A DNA stretch of 64,000 bases from Prochlorococcus sp. AG-402-K21 (GTDB taxonomy: Bacteria; Cyanobacteriota; Cyanobacteriia; PCC-6307; Cyanobiaceae), in the NCBI GenBank assembly GCA_003216775.1, contig QCII01000008.1:55837-119836 (forward strand), written 5' to 3'. A program made the translations under genes and the position numbers. Shown here piece after piece: positions 19,087 through 28,635 of this stretch (its first letter is position 1; each line of letters opens with the position of its first letter). The notes below the pieces were generated by a model. That model was given only the letters and a program-made list of their open reading frames with translations, ran no database searches and was not told the origin of the DNA.

Positions 19087-20633
19087 TCTTTTGAAATTTC
19101 TTTAATAGTTTCAAGATCTAAAAAATGGAAATCAAGCCCAATTTCTCTTTGATTTTGAATTATGGTCGATTCTTGTCTGTCTTTAATATTGTTTATAAAC
19201 TCAACTATAAATTTCGAAGCTAAATTTTGTACTAAGAATGGATCTGAACCAATAAAAGATTTATTAATTTTGAAGACATTATTATTTTCTGGATAACTAT
19301 TATTTACTCTAATTGGAGAGAAATGACTTGCTCCTTCAACAATTAGAAATCTATTTGATGGATTATCTAAAGCAGAAAAAACTTTAAATTGTTCATTAAT
19401 TAAAGGTGTAATAAGGTCATATGTTCCACCTATAAAGAGAGTTGGTATTTTAATACCAGAACTATTTTCTTTTGGCCATACTAAACTACCGAATGGATTA
19501 AAACCTATTATGGCACTAGCTTTATTAGTATTATTTTTCTCTGGGAAGGGTATTTCGCTTAATTGACATTGAATTAATTTAGATAAATTTGTTACTGCAA
19601 AGTCTTTTAATGCTGAATCGCATCTGTCCTCAAGTTGATCAATTGGTTTTTTACCCTCATATAAAAGTGCTATTAAAGCACCAAGTGAATGGCCCATCAA
19701 GATATAAGAATCATTAGGTAAACCAAATTCCCCATTTCGATGAGCTTCTAATATAGTATTTAAATCTTTAATTCTATATAAAAAAAAGTCTGCACTACCT
19801 GGAATTGATTTTCCATCTTCGAGTACTTCTGTAAATGCTTTTAAATTACTTCCTCTATGGTCTATAAATACTACTGGCCAACCCCTTTTAGTTAATTCGT
19901 TTCCTATCCACTCAAAATTATTAATATCGCCTCCAAGTCCTGGCATGAAAATTATAAGTTCTTTGTCATTGTTTGTTTTATTACTTTTCCATAATTCTAT
20001 TTCAAGAGGTTTTACTCGGTGTGGAGCATAGATTTTTTTGTTTATCTTTATAAGTTCTGAATTAGAACTTTTTTCAGGATTTTTAAAGAGTTCTACTTTT
20101 GTTTTCTCAAGATTATTTAATTTTGATCTAAGATCTTGTTGCATTCCTAATTCATTTTTCCAAGATGAAATAACTAAAATTAAGCTATCTATATCTAAAG
20201 ATATTTCTTCTGAAGGTAATGCCTTTATGATTTCTATAGTTGAAACTTCTTTCTTCTCATCTAATAAATTTTCTATAGTGTTATAAATTTCTATTCCATT
20301 TTTGTCATTAGGAACTGTAATGGATTTGCTTAATTCTGTAAGAATTTTACGACCTATCCAACTTCTCAATACTTCTCTATTTAGTCCTTCTTCCTTGAAA
20401 ACTGGAAAATCTAAAAATTTGGATAATTCAAGAAATTTTGTTAATCTATTTTTTTTTAACCAATCTATTAATTCTGTTGAATCATTTTTGTATTTTTCTA
20501 ATTTTGATAATTGTTCTATAGTAAGAGGGATTTCCATTTCTTCAAACATAATATTTATTTTTTCAGCAGCCTTTGAACCATTATTAAAAAATAAACCACA
20601 AAAACCTAAAAAAATTATAAAAAAGTTTTTCAC
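19083..20633 (-). CDS. Secreted alpha/beta hydrolase with a DUF1400-like N-terminal region
   Basis: This 516-residue protein has a signal peptide (about residues 1-23, ending GSKAA). A helical N-terminal region of ~150 residues resembles the DUF1400 segment of cyanobacterial hydrolases. The alpha/beta hydrolase domain has an oxyanion loop at PGLGG (231-235) and the nucleophile Ser316 in GHSLGA. A histidine in the EGASHFSP segment, near residue 424, fits the catalytic His. The substrate is unknown; lipase- or esterase-like action in the periplasm is an inference. The GTG start at 20633 is needed to include the signal peptide. It lies two bases from the GTG of the divergent MFS gene, so each promoter must sit inside the other gene. 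Confidence 0.75.
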   Translation of the reverse strand: MKNFFIIFLGFCGLFFNNGSKAAEKINIMFEEMEIPLTIEQLSKLEKYKNDSTELIDWLKKNRLTKFLELSKFLDFPVFKEEGLNREVLRSWIGRKILTELSKSITVPNDKNGIEIYNTIENLLDEKKEVSTIEIIKALPSEEISLDIDSLILVISSWKNELGMQQDLRSKLNNLEKTKVELFKNPEKSSNSELIKINKKIYAPHRVKPLEIELWKSNKTNNDKELIIFMPGLGGDINNFEWIGNELTKRGWPVVFIDHRGSNLKAFTEVLEDGKSIPGSADFFLYRIKDLNTILEAHRNGEFGLPNDSYILMGHSLGALIALLYEGKKPIDQLEDRCDSALKDFAVTNLSKLIQCQLSEIPFPEKNNTNKASAIIGFNPFGSLVWPKENSSGIKIPTLFIGGTYDLITPLINEQFKVFSALDNPSNRFLIVEGASHFSPIRVNNSYPENNNVFKINKSFIGSDPFLVQNLASKFIVEFINNIKDRQESTIIQNQREIGLDFHFLDLETIKEISKD

Positions 20634-20635
20634 TT

Positions 20636-21865
20636 GTGATCAGTCAACATAGTTTTCAAATTAGCAAAGATTGGTGGATTCAATTTCCATATCATTTGAG
20701 GTTAATAACTAAGATAAGATTCTACGCTGCATTTGGTGCAGGAGGTGTTATTTATTTAACATCACTAATTTTTAATAATATTGGATTAACGGCAACAGAT
20801 ATTGGCTTGGGGTTTACCATATCAGCAATTATAGGTACCGTAACGAGACTCATCACAGGCAATTATCTAAATAAAACAGGGGGGATACAATTCCCATTAA
20901 TTGCTTCATCAATACTAAGTATTGTTGCTAGCTTATGCCTCATTTTTTCAAAAGATACTTTTTATTACATAATTGGACAATCATTTGTTGGGGCGGCTGC
21001 AGGTATATATTGGCCTGCTGCAGAATTCGGTGTGCCTTATTTTTGCCAATCGATCGATACACGAAAAGCTTATGCTCTTGTTAGAAGTTCGGAGGCTTTA
21101 GGAATATTTCTAGGGGTATTCTTAGGTGGTTTTATGACGAATTTTTTGTACTCCAAATCAATCTTTATCAATGATATATTTTGTATGTTAGTTATTACAT
21201 ATTTAATATTGAGAAATAGTTCTTCAATTAAAAGGAACTTAGAAAATTTTCAAAAAAAAATTGTAGATCCAATAAATCAGGGACAATTGAAATGGAATAA
21301 AAATTCCATAATCATAATCATGTCTATTTTATTGATAACAACGTCTTTAGCTCTGATCCAGGTAACTTTGCCTTTGGATCTTGTTAAAGGTGGAGTATAT
21401 CGCAATGCATTAAGTAAAGAAATTACTAGTCTTGTAATTTCAATGCAGTTAATTTTGTTGTTGTTTTTACAATGGCCTGTCGGGTCTTGGATATCAGAGA
21501 AAGGTAGATTATTTGGCTTGAAATTTAGTTTGATAACTTTCTCTTTTGCTTCATTTTTATTATTTATTTCTAGTTATTTAAATATTGCAGCTTTTTATTT
21601 GATTTCTTTTTCATTGATATTAGTTAGTTTAGGGACTGCTTCATTTCTTCCAACATCAACAGATGTTGTTTTCAGGATAGCTCCTTTAAACAAAAAAGGT
21701 TTTGCACTTGCTCTATTATCACAATGTTTCGCCATGGGTTATTTTTTTGGACCATTTATTTCGGGACGTATATTAGACCTATTTGGTTACGCGTCAATAA
21801 TCTGGCTTTTCGTCTCATTTTGCTGCTTTTTTTTATTTGCAATTCTATTTAGGAGATTATTTTAA
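20636..21865 (+). CDS. Major facilitator superfamily transporter
   Basis: This 409-residue protein has about 12 predicted membrane helices in two halves. Typical MFS turns are visible after helix 2 (GTVTRLITGNYLNKTGG, about residues 68-84). The other is in the second half (WPVGSWISEKGRLFG). It has no recognisable substrate motif and could be an efflux or sugar/drug carrier. The GTG start at 20636 gives a 25-residue soluble head before helix 1, and no in-frame ATG exists before that helix. It is back to back with the hydrolase gene, separated by two bases. Confidence 0.8.
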   Translation: MISQHSFQISKDWWIQFPYHLRLITKIRFYAAFGAGGVIYLTSLIFNNIGLTATDIGLGFTISAIIGTVTRLITGNYLNKTGGIQFPLIASSILSIVASLCLIFSKDTFYYIIGQSFVGAAAGIYWPAAEFGVPYFCQSIDTRKAYALVRSSEALGIFLGVFLGGFMTNFLYSKSIFINDIFCMLVITYLILRNSSSIKRNLENFQKKIVDPINQGQLKWNKNSIIIIMSILLITTSLALIQVTLPLDLVKGGVYRNALSKEITSLVISMQLILLLFLQWPVGSWISEKGRLFGLKFSLITFSFASFLLFISSYLNIAAFYLISFSLILVSLGTASFLPTSTDVVFRIAPLNKKGFALALLSQCFAMGYFFGPFISGRILDLFGYASIIWLFVSFCCFFLFAILFRRLF

Positions 21866-21879
21866 TTAATCTTTAAAAA

Positions 21880-22248
21880 TTAAATATTTTCTAATTCAAT
21901 AATTCTTCTTTCTCGTAGAAATAAGAAAAAAGGTGCAGAAAATGCAAAAGCTATAAGAAAAGTTCCAATATAAACAACCCACATATTCTTCATATTCAAT
22001 TTTTTTGATTCGTTTACTATCCATATAAAAATAGCGCTAGCTCCTACTAATAAGTCTCTAGAAATTGACTGAGCTGCAGGGTTGGCATTCGCTAAGGAAA
22101 TAAAGTTATTAATATCAAAACTATTTCCATATTCCTTAGCAAATTCGAAATTCGCCATCATTGGAAGGATTGCTCCTACAATTGATAGAAAAAGGTAAAG
22201 ATAAGAAAGGATCTGTTTTTTATCTTTTAGAATGTTTAATGAATTCAC
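21880..22248 (-). CDS. DUF2834-like membrane protein
   Basis: This 122-residue protein has three membrane segments: about residues 12-32, 66-80 and 90-110. The sequence LANANPAAQSISRDLLVGASAIFIW between helices 1 and 2 matches my recollection of the DUF2834 pattern (N-P-A-x-x-S-x-x-D-L). Function is unknown. It converges with the MFS gene, 14 bases between stops, and is divergent from the PfkB kinase with a 42-base spacer. Confidence 0.7.
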   Translation of the reverse strand: MNSLNILKDKKQILSYLYLFLSIVGAILPMMANFEFAKEYGNSFDINNFISLANANPAAQSISRDLLVGASAIFIWIVNESKKLNMKNMWVVYIGTFLIAFAFSAPFFLFLRERRIIELENI

Positions 22249-22290
22249 TTATTCAAAATATTTTTACTTAATAATAGTATTTAAAAGCTT

Positions 22291-23160
22291 ATGGCTGTTG
22301 AAAAGAAAAATAAATTTGAAGAATATAAATTTAAGAAAGGGAATTTAAATTTTGCTGTAGTTGGCCATATTGAGTGGATAAATTTCTTAAGAGTCGATAT
22401 ATTGCCGAAGCCAGGAATCATCTCTCATTCTAAAAAGTCTATTGAATATCCAGCTGGTGGTGGCTCTATTATCGCGAAAAAACTTTCTGATCTAACTCTA
22501 AACCAAATTCATTTTTTTACTTCCTTAGGCAATGATGATTATGGAGATAAGTGTTTTAGGATCCTCTCAAATATGGGAATTAAGTTGCATGTAGCTTGGC
22601 GTGATAAACCAACTAGAAGAGGATTTAGTTTGATTGACTCTGAAGGTGAAAGATCAATAACAGTTATTGGAGAAAGGTTAGCTCCAAGTCATAAAGATAA
22701 GTTAGAATGGAACATTTTAAAAAAAATGGACGGAATTTTTATTACTGCATCTGATTCGGATATTTTTAAAATGGCTAGAGCCTCTTCAATACTCTGTACA
22801 ACACCAAGGGTAGGATTAAATACAATTAATAAATCAAATGTTCTTTTAGATGGATTAATAGGCAGTAATCTTGATCCCGGCGAAGTTTTTTCTTTTTCTG
22901 AATTATCGTTAAAACCCAAATATACTATAAAAACCGAGGGAGAGAAGGGAGGCATAATATTTCCGGGAGGAAGGTTTAAGGCTCTTAAAAACAAAAAAAT
23001 AAAGGTTGATTCTTATGGATGTGGTGATTCTTTTGCTGCTGGTATTCTTTATGGAATGGCATCGAAATGGGATATAGAAAAAAGTTTAAATCTTGCTAAA
23101 GTAATGGGAAGAGACGCCAGTGAGTTTTTCGGCCCATATGAAAATAATGATAAAAAATAA
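22291..23160 (+). CDS. PfkB/ribokinase-family sugar kinase
   Basis: This 289-residue kinase has the N-terminal glycine-rich motif YPAGGGSIIAKKLSDL (about residues 50-65). The PfkB signature 2, DSYGCGDSFAAGILYG, is near residue 240 and contains the catalytic Asp in GCGD. The family phosphorylates sugars, nucleosides or related alcohols; the substrate is not evident. The ATG at 22291 fits, with the domain beginning at residue 18. Two small membrane-anchored proteins follow on the same strand at 16- and 3-base spacings. Confidence 0.85.
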   Translation: MAVEKKNKFEEYKFKKGNLNFAVVGHIEWINFLRVDILPKPGIISHSKKSIEYPAGGGSIIAKKLSDLTLNQIHFFTSLGNDDYGDKCFRILSNMGIKLHVAWRDKPTRRGFSLIDSEGERSITVIGERLAPSHKDKLEWNILKKMDGIFITASDSDIFKMARASSILCTTPRVGLNTINKSNVLLDGLIGSNLDPGEVFSFSELSLKPKYTIKTEGEKGGIIFPGGRFKALKNKKIKVDSYGCGDSFAAGILYGMASKWDIEKSLNLAKVMGRDASEFFGPYENNDKK

Positions 23161-23176
23161 TTGAATTAAAACTTTC

Positions 23177-23368
23177 ATGAGCAACTTAGAAAATAATAAT
23201 AAAAATATTCTTGTAGAAAACTTTATTATTCTCTTTTTATTTACTGTTTTTTTAGTTTTTAAATCTTTGAAAACTTTATCTAGAATTTTTACTTATGGAA
23301 TCTTAAAAAAAGAAATATTAACTACTAAAAGTAACTTAGGAGTAGATATAAAAATAAAGATTAAATAG
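23177..23368 (+). CDS. Small membrane protein, function unknown
   Basis: This 63-residue protein has one hydrophobic helix (about residues 12-28, FIILFLFTVFLVF) and a lysine-rich tail, as expected for a single-pass protein. It lies 16 bases after the PfkB kinase and 3 bases before another small membrane protein. I recognise no family. Confidence 0.55.
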   Translation: MSNLENNNKNILVENFIILFLFTVFLVFKSLKTLSRIFTYGILKKEILTTKSNLGVDIKIKIK

Positions 23369-23371
23369 CTA

Positions 23372-23725
23372 ATGAATATAGTTGTAGTTTTTCTAATATT
23401 AGGATTTATTTTTTTGGTCTACAAAAAAATTAAATCCAAAAAATCAAATAACTTAAAATTAGATAAATTTAAAAATAAACTGCAGAGCACGCAAACAAAT
23501 ATAGAAAGAATCTTTTTAAGGGAGGAAGAAAAAACCTTCTCAAACCCCAATATAAATATTTATATTGGAATTTACGATAATGAAGAAAATATAAATAGAA
23601 AATCCAATATACACAGAGCAAGACTTTCAAAATTTAAGAAATCTAAATTAAATGGTGAAATGATATTTCAAGACGATGAACAAAGGATTTATAGATTTAA
23701 TAATGGTAAGAAAGTTTACTTATAA
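23372..23725 (+). CDS. Membrane-anchored basic protein, function unknown
   Basis: This 117-residue protein has an N-terminal membrane anchor (residues 2-17, NIVVVFLILGFIFLVY) followed by a Lys-rich stretch. The soluble part, about 80 residues, contains NINIYIGIYDNEEN. It starts 3 bases after the preceding small membrane protein, so they are probably translated from one message. It converges with the pentapeptide gene, 8 bases between stops. No family was recognised. Confidence 0.55.
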   Translation: MNIVVVFLILGFIFLVYKKIKSKKSNNLKLDKFKNKLQSTQTNIERIFLREEEKTFSNPNINIYIGIYDNEENINRKSNIHRARLSKFKKSKLNGEMIFQDDEQRIYRFNNGKKVYL

Positions 23726-23733
23726 TTCTATTG

Positions 23734-24252
23734 CTAACTACACTCAAGACTTTCTCTTGTTGAAACTCCTGTTGTTGGATTAATCCCATCAGCAATTTCA
23801 CAAAGATTTCTTTGGTCTTCGCTGTCAAGAATGGCATAAGAAAAATCAGCGCCTTCTATTTGAGCTCCTGCGAAACTGCTGCCTGATGCAATCATATTTA
23901 TTAAAACAGCATTTCTAAGATCTGTTTTTTGGAAATTAACTCGGTCAGAGAGAGTATCGGTCAGGTCGATTCCATTTAAATTAGAACCTTTTAAATCAGA
24001 TAGGGTTAATGTAGTTCCATGTAAATCAACATCACTAAAATCTGCATCTCTGGCAACTGCTCCAGCTATAGAAGACAAATGAAGATCTTCTCCATGGAAA
24101 TCAAATCCAGTAATATTTGATCTTACATAACTTGGGACTTCATCTCCTTCTCCCTTAACAGCAACGTTCGCTCCAGCTAAAACTGGAGAGGATAAAACTA
24201 AGAAAGAAAAAGTTATGCATAAAAAATATCTTAAAAACCTTAATAATTTCAT
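23734..24252 (-). CDS. Exported pentapeptide-repeat protein
   Basis: This 172-residue protein has a signal peptide (about residues 1-27, cleavage likely after VLAGA). A run of pentapeptide repeats of the A(D/N)LxX type follows from about residue 60 to 150, for example [22 protein letters not shown] and [10 protein letters not shown]. Such repeats fold into a right-handed quadrilateral beta-helix. In cyanobacteria similar lumenal or periplasmic proteins are common and mostly uncharacterised. The two C-terminal cysteines (CEIADG and LECS) could form a disulfide. Function is not assignable. Confidence 0.8.
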   Translation of the reverse strand: MKLLRFLRYFLCITFSFLVLSSPVLAGANVAVKGEGDEVPSYVRSNITGFDFHGEDLHLSSIAGAVARDADFSDVDLHGTTLTLSDLKGSNLNGIDLTDTLSDRVNFQKTDLRNAVLINMIASGSSFAGAQIEGADFSYAILDSEDQRNLCEIADGINPTTGVSTRESLECS

Positions 24253-24336
24253 ATTAAAAAATTTGAATAATTTTTATTTTATAACAATTAGATAATTTTT
24301 TAAATTGATGTATAAATTTGGAACTCCTTTTTAAGA

Positions 24337-24858
24337 TTATTTAACACTATAAATTTTAAATCTAGGCTCTAGATTAGTTATACAATCTAGAAGTTTTTTG
24401 TTATCTTTGCTATTCGTAACTTTGAATTCAGATTCAACTGTACCGCCTTTATCTCTAATAGCTTGATTTAAAACTATTGAACCGTTTTCGTCAGATACTG
24501 ATCTATGAAAAGTTCCTCTAGGTATTCTTAGAATATATCCGCAAGATTCTAATCTAACTTTATAAAAAGGATAATCCCAGCCAAAATTGACAAGAAAAAA
24601 TGTTCTTCCCCCAGAGATAGCCAGTAGATTATCTTCTTGATTGTGATGTATGTAAAATTGCCAGTTATTAAATTCTTCATCATTTGGCGGGCTAACTGCA
24701 GGACCACTGTGAATAACTAGATCTCTATAATTTGATTCATTAACACTAATATCAAAAAATTTAACATTTTTTGTATCGCGAAATTTTTCATAACTTATCA
24801 ATTCAAACATTTTCGATTTGTTTGATTTGATAACTGGAATTTCTAAACTTGAGTTCAA
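24337..24858 (-). CDS. Cupin-like protein of unknown function
   Basis: This 173-residue soluble protein has a central stretch with alternating hydrophobics, FYIHHNQEDNLLAISGG (about residues 68-84) and ILRIPRGTFHRSVSDENGS (about 109-127). The pattern HH...G...PxGxxH resembles a cupin barrel with metal-binding histidines. The cupin reading is an inference from motif spacing. It stands alone between the pentapeptide gene and the transglutaminase operon, with spacers of 84 and 126 bases. Confidence 0.6.
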   Translation of the reverse strand: MNSSLEIPVIKSNKSKMFELISYEKFRDTKNVKFFDISVNESNYRDLVIHSGPAVSPPNDEEFNNWQFYIHHNQEDNLLAISGGRTFFLVNFGWDYPFYKVRLESCGYILRIPRGTFHRSVSDENGSIVLNQAIRDKGGTVESEFKVTNSKDNKKLLDCITNLEPRFKIYSVK

Positions 24859-24984
24859 TTTTCTTTAAAGATTAGACAAATGAAAACAGATATATATATC
24901 TAGGAACGTATCAATTAACACTAAAAAAGAAACATATTTTTATTTATCTTTTTTTCTTAATTTAAAAGATTAAAAATTTAACGT

Positions 24985-25842
24985 TTATTTAATTTTAAGA
25001 GGTTTGATTTCCCAGGATAAAGTATTTTCTAAATTATTTTTTCCTATAAAGTTTCCGGTAATTACAGAAGTTAAATTAGATTTTGAAGAGGATACCAACG
25101 TCAAATATCTTTCGTCTATTAATCCTTTGCCGCTTGGATCAAAACCTCTCCAGCCAGCACCTGGGATATATAACTCAGCCCAAGCATGTAAATCTAACTC
25201 AGAGGGCAAAGGTTCTTCAAAATGATAACCACTAACAAACCTACTTGGGATACCAATAGATCTACAAGCTTCAACCATTAGCATTGCTAAATCTCTACAT
25301 GAACCTATACGTTCTCTAAGTGTTCTGCTAGCAGGCCATGCTGGACCTGTATGTCTTTTGGTATATTTGACCCGATCTTGAATAATTTCTATTAGCTGGT
25401 AGGTAAACGATAATGCGTTATTAATGCTTCCTGCTAAAGCTTCTTGGGCAAGTTCTACGGCAGAGGGATCATGTTGTCCATTTGGCATCCACCCCTCTAA
25501 TGCTCCCTGTAAATCTCTGTTAATAATGCTTCTGCAAAAAGGTAATGTTAAATCTCGATTTTTAACCCCATCAATAATGTTTGGATGTTTAATAGTTTCA
25601 ACTTCGCTAATTGATTCAATAATTAAATTATCTGTTAATCCATTGAATCTGATTCTATTTATCTCTTCTCCGCTGGCAGCAAGTAATGGATAAATAATTT
25701 CTGGTTCTGGGATTATTTTTAATTCAAAATTCTTTAGTTTTTGGAATCCATTTGACCTTGGCTTTATACATAACCTATGTTCGCCTAATTGAACAGGGTC
25801 TTCGTATTTATATTCAAGTTTGTGAATGTATTTAATTCTCAT
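24985..25842 (-). CDS. Transglutaminase-like cysteine protease of the ATP-grasp cassette
   Basis: This 285-residue protein has an N-terminal beta domain typical of bacterial transglutaminase-like proteins (HRLCIKPRS). The papain-like core has Cys182 in GSCRD, His219 in DLHAW and Asp235 in WRGFDPS as the catalytic triad. In this cassette such enzymes are predicted to process or cross-link peptides made by the ATP-grasp partner; that role is inferred from gene neighbourhood studies. It is the last gene of a three-gene reverse-strand operon, 11 bases after the alpha-E gene. The ATG at 25842 begins right at the conserved MRIKYIH N-terminus. Confidence 0.85.
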   Translation of the reverse strand: MRIKYIHKLEYKYEDPVQLGEHRLCIKPRSNGFQKLKNFELKIIPEPEIIYPLLAASGEEINRIRFNGLTDNLIIESISEVETIKHPNIIDGVKNRDLTLPFCRSIINRDLQGALEGWMPNGQHDPSAVELAQEALAGSINNALSFTYQLIEIIQDRVKYTKRHTGPAWPASRTLRERIGSCRDLAMLMVEACRSIGIPSRFVSGYHFEEPLPSELDLHAWAELYIPGAGWRGFDPSGKGLIDERYLTLVSSSKSNLTSVITGNFIGKNNLENTLSWEIKPLKIK

Positions 25843-25853
25843 AAATAAACTTT

Positions 25854-26795
25854 TTAATTAATAAAATATTTTTCTTGAATGAGATCATTTAATTTATTTA
25901 AATCCATTTGCAATGAATCGATTGCTTCATGTAAACCATGATTGATTATATCTTCAATTCTGATATAACTCCATTTTGCTTGAAGCAAACCTCTCATGCA
26001 TTCTAATTCTGATGGATTTTCATTAGATGGAGAAGTGTCTATAGTTTTAAGTGTATTACTTATCCCATCAAGACAGTATCTTACTGATCTTGGAAAAATT
26101 GGATCAAGTAAAAGAAATCTAGCAACTGAATTAGGCTTTATAGAATTTTGCACTGCTTTCCTAAACATTTGATATGCTCCAGCTGAACGTAAAAGAGCAA
26201 TCCATTGCAGCTCATCAAGAACTCCTCCAAGTTCATCTAAACTGGGTAGGAGTAAATAATATTTAACATCTAAAATTCTTGATGTTTTGTCCGCTCTCTC
26301 AATTAATCTTCCAAGGATGCTAAATCTCCAGGCAAGATCTTTGCTTAGAGTCGCATCTGTAATTCCATAAAATAACTGACATTCCCGCCTTATTTCACTT
26401 AATTGTTCTTGTCTTGGTTTATTCCATATTGCCTCTCCTTCTTGCATATTCCAATATAAAGTATTAATCTGTTCCCACATTTCTGTGGTCATGACATCTC
26501 TGATTTGTCGTGCATTTTCTCTTGCCATTTGAATGCATGAAATTATACTGTTTGGGTTTAAACGATCTCTTATTAAAAAATTAATCACGTCATCAGGTTT
26601 TTTCTCTGGGAATCTTTTATCAAATGATTCTCTGTCACTTGAAGCATCAATTAACGGAAGCCAAGGTTCTGCACTTCCTGGCGGACAATCTAGTGACATT
26701 GCTTCACTTACTTCCACGAAACGAGATATGTTTTCTACACGTTCTAAATAACGATTGATCCAATAAAGGGATTCTGCTACACGACTTAAAAGCAT
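25854..26795 (-). CDS. Alpha-E domain protein (DUF403)
   Basis: This 313-residue, almost entirely helical protein has the alpha-E signature MLLSRVAESLYWINRYLERVEN at its start and the RADKTSRILDVKYY segment near residue 167. Proteins of this family always accompany circularly permuted ATP-grasp proteins. They are thought to be partners or substrates carrying the growing peptide, but no biochemical role is proven to my knowledge. It sits between the ATP-grasp gene (1-base spacer) and the transglutaminase gene (11 bases), indicating one transcript. Confidence 0.87.
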   Translation of the reverse strand: MLLSRVAESLYWINRYLERVENISRFVEVSEAMSLDCPPGSAEPWLPLIDASSDRESFDKRFPEKKPDDVINFLIRDRLNPNSIISCIQMARENARQIRDVMTTEMWEQINTLYWNMQEGEAIWNKPRQEQLSEIRRECQLFYGITDATLSKDLAWRFSILGRLIERADKTSRILDVKYYLLLPSLDELGGVLDELQWIALLRSAGAYQMFRKAVQNSIKPNSVARFLLLDPIFPRSVRYCLDGISNTLKTIDTSPSNENPSELECMRGLLQAKWSYIRIEDIINHGLHEAIDSLQMDLNKLNDLIQEKYFIN

Positions 26796-26796
26796 A

Positions 26797-28230
26797 TTAT
26801 TTTCCTACAACCCATGTATCTTTGCATCCTCCCCCTTGAGAAGAATTGACGACTAATGAACCTTTTTTTAATGCTACCCTCGTAAGCCCACCAGGACTAA
26901 CCCATGAATCTTTCCCTCTCAAGATATATGGTCTTAAATCAACATGACATGGATATAGTTCTCCATTACATAACGATGGCACAGTAGATAATTCTAAGGT
27001 TGGTTGTGCTATGAAATTTCTAGGATTGTTTTTAATTTTATTAGCGAATTCTTCTATTTCACTCGTTGTTGAGTGAGGTCCAATTAACATTCCATAACCC
27101 CCAGCTTCTGCGACTGATTTAACAACAAGTTTTGATAAATTTTCTAGGACATACTCTCGATCCTTTTGGTAATGACAAATATAAGTTTCTACATTTTTAA
27201 TAATAATTTCTTCATCAAGATAATATTTAATCATTTCTGGAACAAATGAATAAATCATTTTGTCATCTGCTATTCCAGTCCCAGGTGCATTTGCTAAAGC
27301 AACATGACCTGCCTTGAAAACATCAAGTAATCCGCTAACACCAAGGCAGGAATCTTTTCTGAAATTAAGAGGATCTAAGAAATCATCATCAATTCGTCTG
27401 TAAATGACATCTACTCTTTTTAAACCAGAGGTGGTTTTTAAATATACATAATTATCATTACACACTAAGTCATGACCCTGGACTAGTTGGATGCCCATTT
27501 CTTGAGCTAAATAACTATGTTCAAAATAAGCACTATTAAAAATTCCAGGAGTTAGTAGAACTATCTTGGGAGTATCTGTCCAAACTGCAAGTTCTTGAAG
27601 AGTTTTCAAAAGATATGATGGATATTCATCGATCGGTTTTACTATTCTGCCAGAGAAAAGATTAGGAAAAATATTTTTCATCACTAATCTATTTTCTAAA
27701 AAATAAGCAACCCCAGAAGGGCATCTTAAATTATCTTCTAAAACATGCCAATCCCCCTTTCTGTCCCTTATTAAATCAAGTCCTGATATTTGACACCATT
27801 TATTTAATGGAGGTTTGAAACCTATCATTTGAGGTCTCCAACCTTCTGAGCTCTCTATTAATTCTCTTGGAATTATTCCATCATTAATTATATTTTGAGA
27901 ATTATAAATATCATTAAGGAATAAATCTATTGCCTCAAGCCTTTGTTTTAGACCTTTTTCTAATGTTATCCAATCATCTTTACTAATTATTCTTGGCAGT
28001 GGATCGAAAGGTAATATTCTCTCCGTCCCCTTTAAACCAGTATCATTTAATCTAAAAGTGGCCCCATGTCTTAGTAGTAATTTTTTTGCTGCAGAATGAT
28101 TCCTTTTTAATTCTTCAAGTCCCATATTGTCTAAAGAGGAAAGAAGAGGAATCAAAATTTCTCTAGCAGAATTCAAATTATCCTTAAAGTATTCATCAAA
28201 ACTATTTTTAGGACGATAACCTGAAAACAT
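26797..28230 (-). CDS. Circularly permuted ATP-grasp protein, type 2
   Basis: This 477-residue protein of the circularly permuted ATP-grasp family (formerly DUF404/DUF407) heads the operon with alpha-E and transglutaminase-like genes. Visible family segments are LRCPSGVAYFLENRL (about residues 168-182), YRRIDDDFLDPL near 288, ALANAPGTGIADDK near 320, and SVAEAGGYGMLIG near 378. The C-terminal part has SSQGGGCKDTW. Family inference is ATP-dependent amide bond formation. Codon usage is like its neighbours, and I see no sign of recent transfer. The 137-base upstream spacer presumably holds the promoter. Confidence 0.88.
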   Translation of the reverse strand: MFSGYRPKNSFDEYFKDNLNSAREILIPLLSSLDNMGLEELKRNHSAAKKLLLRHGATFRLNDTGLKGTERILPFDPLPRIISKDDWITLEKGLKQRLEAIDLFLNDIYNSQNIINDGIIPRELIESSEGWRPQMIGFKPPLNKWCQISGLDLIRDRKGDWHVLEDNLRCPSGVAYFLENRLVMKNIFPNLFSGRIVKPIDEYPSYLLKTLQELAVWTDTPKIVLLTPGIFNSAYFEHSYLAQEMGIQLVQGHDLVCNDNYVYLKTTSGLKRVDVIYRRIDDDFLDPLNFRKDSCLGVSGLLDVFKAGHVALANAPGTGIADDKMIYSFVPEMIKYYLDEEIIIKNVETYICHYQKDREYVLENLSKLVVKSVAEAGGYGMLIGPHSTTSEIEEFANKIKNNPRNFIAQPTLELSTVPSLCNGELYPCHVDLRPYILRGKDSWVSPGGLTRVALKKGSLVVNSSQGGGCKDTWVVGK

Positions 28231-28367
28231 CTATTTCTTCGTTTAGTAATTTTTACTTGAGCTTTAAATCTTTATTCGTATTTATGGCTACCAAAAATAA
28301 TATCTCTTTACTAGATCTATTTCATTATTTTGATCATTGAAGTATATTTCTTAAAAATCTAAAAGGT

Positions 28368-28604
28368 ATGAGTTCTAGTAATTGGCAATTTGTTTTTTTT
28401 AGATATTTCGCAAGCTTTCTTTTTATTCTCTCTCACAGTTTGCTGGTTCTTGATCATTTACCAGTAGGAGCTGCACTTCACGGACTTGGGGAGGTTTTTA
28501 TTGCCCCTTGGGCTTTTAGGGAAAGAGCATGGGATCTTGTTGTTATTGCAGTTTTATTTTTCTTCTTCGATATATGGGGACTTATAAACACTCCTTGGAA
28601 TTAA
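28368..28604 (+). CDS. Small integral membrane protein
   Basis: This 78-residue protein has two hydrophobic segments: about residues 8-32 (FFRYFASFLFILSHSLLVL) and 55-75 (WDLVVIAVLFFFFDIWGLI). The amphipathic loop between them has LPVGAALHGLGE. It looks well conserved and constrained, with aromatic-rich ends, but I cannot name the family. It is monocistronic or paired with the small secreted gene 31 bases downstream. Confidence 0.65.
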   Translation: MSSSNWQFVFFRYFASFLFILSHSLLVLDHLPVGAALHGLGEVFIAPWAFRERAWDLVVIAVLFFFFDIWGLINTPWN

Positions 28605-28635
28605 CTGATATTATTTATTTACTAATTATGGGAAA

